Assembly: GCA_030684815.1 (NCBI GenBank) | Contig: JAUXXQ010000207.1 | Location: forward strand, 1-37,349 | Source: Methylobacter sp. | GTDB taxonomy: Bacteria; Pseudomonadota; Gammaproteobacteria; Methylococcales; Methylomonadaceae | DNA length: 37,349 nucleotides | Reading direction: 5' to 3' | In this document: positions 35,257 to 37,349 of the stretch, piece by piece | Position numbering within the stretch: position 1 is the stretch's first letter | Layout of the letters: each line of letters begins with the position of its first letter | The notes under the pieces: generated by a model | Database searches by the model: none | What the model was told of the DNA's origin: nothing | Seen by the model: only the letters and a program-made list of their open reading frames with translations | Made by a program: the position numbers and the translations under genes

Positions 35257-35724
35257 ATGACCACGACCATCCTACCCTCATTTTGGAAAACAGTCCTGGC
35301 GCTGCTGCTAGCCGCCTTATTGGCGGCCTGTTCCAGCGACCCAAAGCCGCCGCCGCTATTGACTTTCAATGTCAGGGCGAATGTTCAGGCCAACAACGGC
35401 GACCTGTTTTATTTTGTCGTCCGCAATGTCAACGAAAAGCAATTCATGCTTGACAGCTACCAGGACATAGCCGACAAAGCATTTGCCAGTCCGGCTGACC
35501 CCGCTGTGCTGGGGGTTTTTTCGATAGTCCCCGGCACTAAACAGGAATGTGCGGTGAACCAACCGGCGCAAGGCTCGGTCGGTTTATACTTTTTATACAC
35601 CCGCCCCGGCTCGCAATGGAAAAAACTGCTGTCCATGCCGTTTGACCTTAAATACACGGTGAACCTGAAGAGTGATAACCAAATCGAGATTCTCGAAACA
35701 AGACCTTGGTATTCTTGGTTTTGA
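35257..35724 (+). CDS. tssJ: T6SS outer-membrane lipoprotein TssJ
   Basis: This 155-aa lipoprotein has a hydrophobic signal (about residues 10-24) ending in LLAAC, with lipidated Cys25 followed by Ser-Ser, which predicts outer-membrane sorting. The mature part has the transthyretin-like TssJ pattern: LTFNVRANVQANNGD, then FYFVVRNVNEKQFM (canonical P...V.R...L), a PGTKQECAVN turn and the LYFLYTRPGSQWKKL strand (canonical VGVVAAYRD....WR). It anchors TssM to the outer membrane. Its position right after tssM is usual. Confidence 0.88.
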   Translation: MTTTILPSFWKTVLALLLAALLAACSSDPKPPPLLTFNVRANVQANNGDLFYFVVRNVNEKQFMLDSYQDIADKAFASPADPAVLGVFSIVPGTKQECAVNQPAQGSVGLYFLYTRPGSQWKKLLSMPFDLKYTVNLKSDNQIEILETRPWYSWF

Positions 35725-35744
35725 AACTGATGGGGCAAACATAA

Positions 35745-36185
35745 ATGTCACTCATTTCAATATCTGAAGCATCAGAACTGACGGGCAAGTCGATTCCGAC
35801 CATTTACCGTCACATAAAAGACGGCAACCTTACCCAAACCGACAACAAAATTGATACGACGGAGCTGCTTCGGCTATTTGGCTCTTTTAAAAGCTCTACC
35901 GATTACCTTCGTGAAAATGAGCAACTTCGCCGCTCCAATGCGGACTTGAAGCAAGATAAAGAAAAGCTATATCAGATCAACGACCTTCTTCGCCGTTCAA
36001 ATGCTGATTTAAAGCAGGATAAAGAAAAACTGTATCGAATAATTGCCTCGCAAGAAAAATGGCTGTCGACACAAACCGTACAAAGCAAGCCCGCCGACAC
36101 AATTGCGCCGCACGAAACCGCGCCAAATGAGCCGATAATGGATGAAAGCCTAACGCAACGGCTGGTTAGAAAGTTGTTTTTTTAA
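35745..36185 (+). CDS. Small HTH protein with duplicated coiled coil
   Basis: This 146-aa protein starts with a MerR/excisionase-like winged helix (SISEASELTGKSIPTIYRHI, then a NKIDTTELLRLFG wing). It continues as a coiled coil in which a 21-residue block is repeated (R62-L82 and R83-Q103). A short, acidic tail ends in LVRKLFF. The N-terminus resembles the 'plasmid replication DNA-binding' proteins found near rep genes on gammaproteobacterial plasmids. It lies 20 bases after tssJ in the same direction. It could be a local regulator of the secretion genes or a leftover of a mobile element; nothing in the sequence decides this. Confidence 0.7.
   Translation: MSLISISEASELTGKSIPTIYRHIKDGNLTQTDNKIDTTELLRLFGSFKSSTDYLRENEQLRRSNADLKQDKEKLYQINDLLRRSNADLKQDKEKLYRIIASQEKWLSTQTVQSKPADTIAPHETAPNEPIMDESLTQRLVRKLFF
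35928..36053 (+). repeat. Tandem 63-base duplication encoding coiled-coil heptads
   Basis: Two in-frame units (35928-35990 and 35991-36053) both encode RRSNADLKQDKEKLY at their start. Across those 15 codons there are eight synonymous and no amino-acid changes. The 21-residue unit equals three heptads, so the coiled-coil register is kept. Confidence 0.85.
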
Positions 36186-36218
36186 TAAGCCCATGCCCCC
36201 GCCAATAGAGCACAAACT

Positions 36219-37166
36219 ATGCAAAAAGCCATTATCAGCATCCGGCCATTAATAAGCGCCGCGCTTATATCCACTATGCTTGGCGGCTGTGCGGGCACAA
36301 CGGTCAGCGAAACAGACCCTTGGGAAGGCTGGAACCGGCAAGTGCTGGGGTTTAACGATGAGTTTGACACGGTTGTCATAAACCCTCTGTCAACAGCCTA
36401 TTCATCGGTAGTGCCGGAATTTGTTAATGATGGCCTAGGCAATTTTTTCAGCAACATTAACGACATCGGCGTCACCGTCAACGACTTGTTGCAGCTTAAA
36501 ATAGAACAGGGCGGCATGGATGCCAGCCGTTTTCTGGTTAACACCACAACCGGCCTTTTCGGCTTCATTGACGTGGCAAAAATGATGGGGCTGCCCAAAC
36601 ACAATGAAGATTTTGGGCAAACATTAGGTTTTTGGGGCGTGCCGTCGGGCGACTATCTGGTCGTGCCGTTTTTGGGCGCCAGTTCGCCCAGGGAGCTGGT
36701 CGGCGTCATCGGTGATGCGCTAATGAATCCCTTGACCTATAGCTTTGTGTTTGCCGGCAGCGGCACTTTGTTCAGGGCGCTGTCAGCGGCCAATTCGCCT
36801 CGGCAAGTGGCCGGGGTTTTAGGGACTGCCGTGGGCACGGCGGTCATGGATCCATTGACCTACCCCTTTGCGGTTTTCGGTAGCGGCCCTGTTGTTTCAA
36901 ATGCGCTCGACCCCGAGCCTCATTTGGTCAGGTTCAACGATGCTGATGCTGCAGCACCTAAAAAGGCCACCGACACCCCTCCGCTCGACCGCTATGACTA
37001 CGTTAAGAGTGCTTATCAGGAGCAGCGCAAATACTTAGTCCATGATGGCATGGTGAGTGACGAAAATACTGTCCAACTAGCCGAAGAAGACACCGACGAC
37101 CTGGACATGGGGCTTAACTATAAGCCGATAAGAAAGCGTTATCGGCACATGTTTATCAGCCCGTGA
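36219..37166 (+). CDS. mlaA: MlaA (VacJ) family outer-membrane lipoprotein
   Basis: This 315-aa lipoprotein of the Mla pathway removes misplaced phospholipids from the outer leaflet of the outer membrane and passes them to MlaC. The signal ends in MLGGC with lipidated Cys24 and Ala at +2 (outer-membrane sorting). Family motifs are DPWEGWNRQVLGFND, then VNDLLQLKIEQGGMDASRFLVNTTTG, FGQTLGFWGVPSGDYLVVPFLG and the MDPLTYP region. The C-terminal ~70 residues form an acidic extension (QLAEEDTDDLDMGLNYKP), longer than in E. coli MlaA (251 aa). mlaFEDBC are not in the window. It follows the T6SS locus in the same direction but is probably a separate unit. Confidence 0.9.
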   Translation: MQKAIISIRPLISAALISTMLGGCAGTTVSETDPWEGWNRQVLGFNDEFDTVVINPLSTAYSSVVPEFVNDGLGNFFSNINDIGVTVNDLLQLKIEQGGMDASRFLVNTTTGLFGFIDVAKMMGLPKHNEDFGQTLGFWGVPSGDYLVVPFLGASSPRELVGVIGDALMNPLTYSFVFAGSGTLFRALSAANSPRQVAGVLGTAVGTAVMDPLTYPFAVFGSGPVVSNALDPEPHLVRFNDADAAAPKKATDTPPLDRYDYVKSAYQEQRKYLVHDGMVSDENTVQLAEEDTDDLDMGLNYKPIRKRYRHMFISP

Positions 37167-37227
37167 AAGCTTCAGCCGCCCGCTAGTGGGTGACCGTAAG
37201 GATTCGTGCGAAAATGGGCAATAGCGT

Positions 37228-37347
37228 CTATGCTAATTCTATTTGCGCTTCGTTGCTCTCCAGATCAAGCCGGAAATCATAGTCTATCGGCCCCGCCTCG
37301 CTATCCCGTAACTCATACATGCCGAATCGACTAGGGTGTTGCCGGTA
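37228..37347 (-). CDS. 3' end of an unidentified gene running into the window
   Basis: A minus-strand frame enters from the right edge and ends at a TAG (37228-37230), giving 39 residues that include RFGMYELRDSEAGPIDYDF and end SNEAQIELA. Acidic, soluble-looking sequence with balanced composition suggests a true C-terminus convergent with mlaA. It is too short to assign a family, and an internal ATG at 37318-37320 means a short gene cannot be ruled out. Confidence 0.5.
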   Translation of the reverse strand, partial: YRQHPSRFGMYELRDSEAGPIDYDFRLDLESNEAQIELA

Positions 37348-37349
37348 TG

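Overview
The window looks like chromosomal DNA of a gammaproteobacterium. The housekeeping genes (darP/yjgA, a monofunctional relA, polA, galE, mlaA) are of gammaproteobacterial type. An HpnN-like hopanoid RND transporter points to a hopanoid-making lineage, and I lean towards a methanotroph of the order Methylococcales. That placement is inferred from remembered protein families, not from a database search.

Layout. 1-10231 is a core-genome stretch: a possible partial gene at the left edge, hpnN (-), darP (-), relA (+), polA (+) and galE (-). The gaps between these genes carry copies of a palindromic dispersed repeat and a separate twin-palindrome structure in front of polA. 10232-10905 is a hairpin-rich intergenic region. 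10906-36185 is one long plus-strand type VI secretion system (T6SS) locus. mlaA (+) and the 3' end of an unidentified minus-strand gene close the window.

The T6SS locus has three parts. Part one (10906-24060) is tightly packed: tssB, tssC, a 192-aa protein in the tube (Hcp) position, tssK, tssE, a VgrG-like hub, a separate beta-repeat spike protein, tssF, tssL, a 116-aa unknown, tssG, a tssA-like gene, a PAAR-like cap, and a 563-aa protein with the fold signature of acyl-adenylating (ANL) enzymes but without their ATP-binding loop. Part two (24061-29073) is a looser, visibly AT-richer cargo segment. It holds a 683-aa protein with an HxxxDxxxH metal-site-like motif (DUF6765-like), a 475-aa nucleotidyl cyclase toxin of the CyaA/edema factor/ExoY family, a Uma2-type nuclease-fold gene and a copy of the dispersed repeat. 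Part three (29074-36185) is tssH (ClpB-like), tssM, tssJ and a small HTH/coiled-coil protein.

Together these encode a complete contractile apparatus: membrane complex TssJLM, baseplate TssEFGK plus VgrG/spike/PAAR, sheath TssBC, a putative tube, a TssA-like cap and a TssH recycling ATPase. At least one cargo protein belongs to a toxin family whose known members need eukaryotic cofactors (calmodulin or actin). The most economical reading is a divergent T6SS aimed at least partly at eukaryotes, such as protozoan grazers. The most novel-looking parts are the cyclase effector, the ANL pseudoenzyme, the hub and spike encoded as two genes, and the unrecognised tube-position protein. No Fha, PpkA, PppA or sigma-54 activator gene is seen in the locus.
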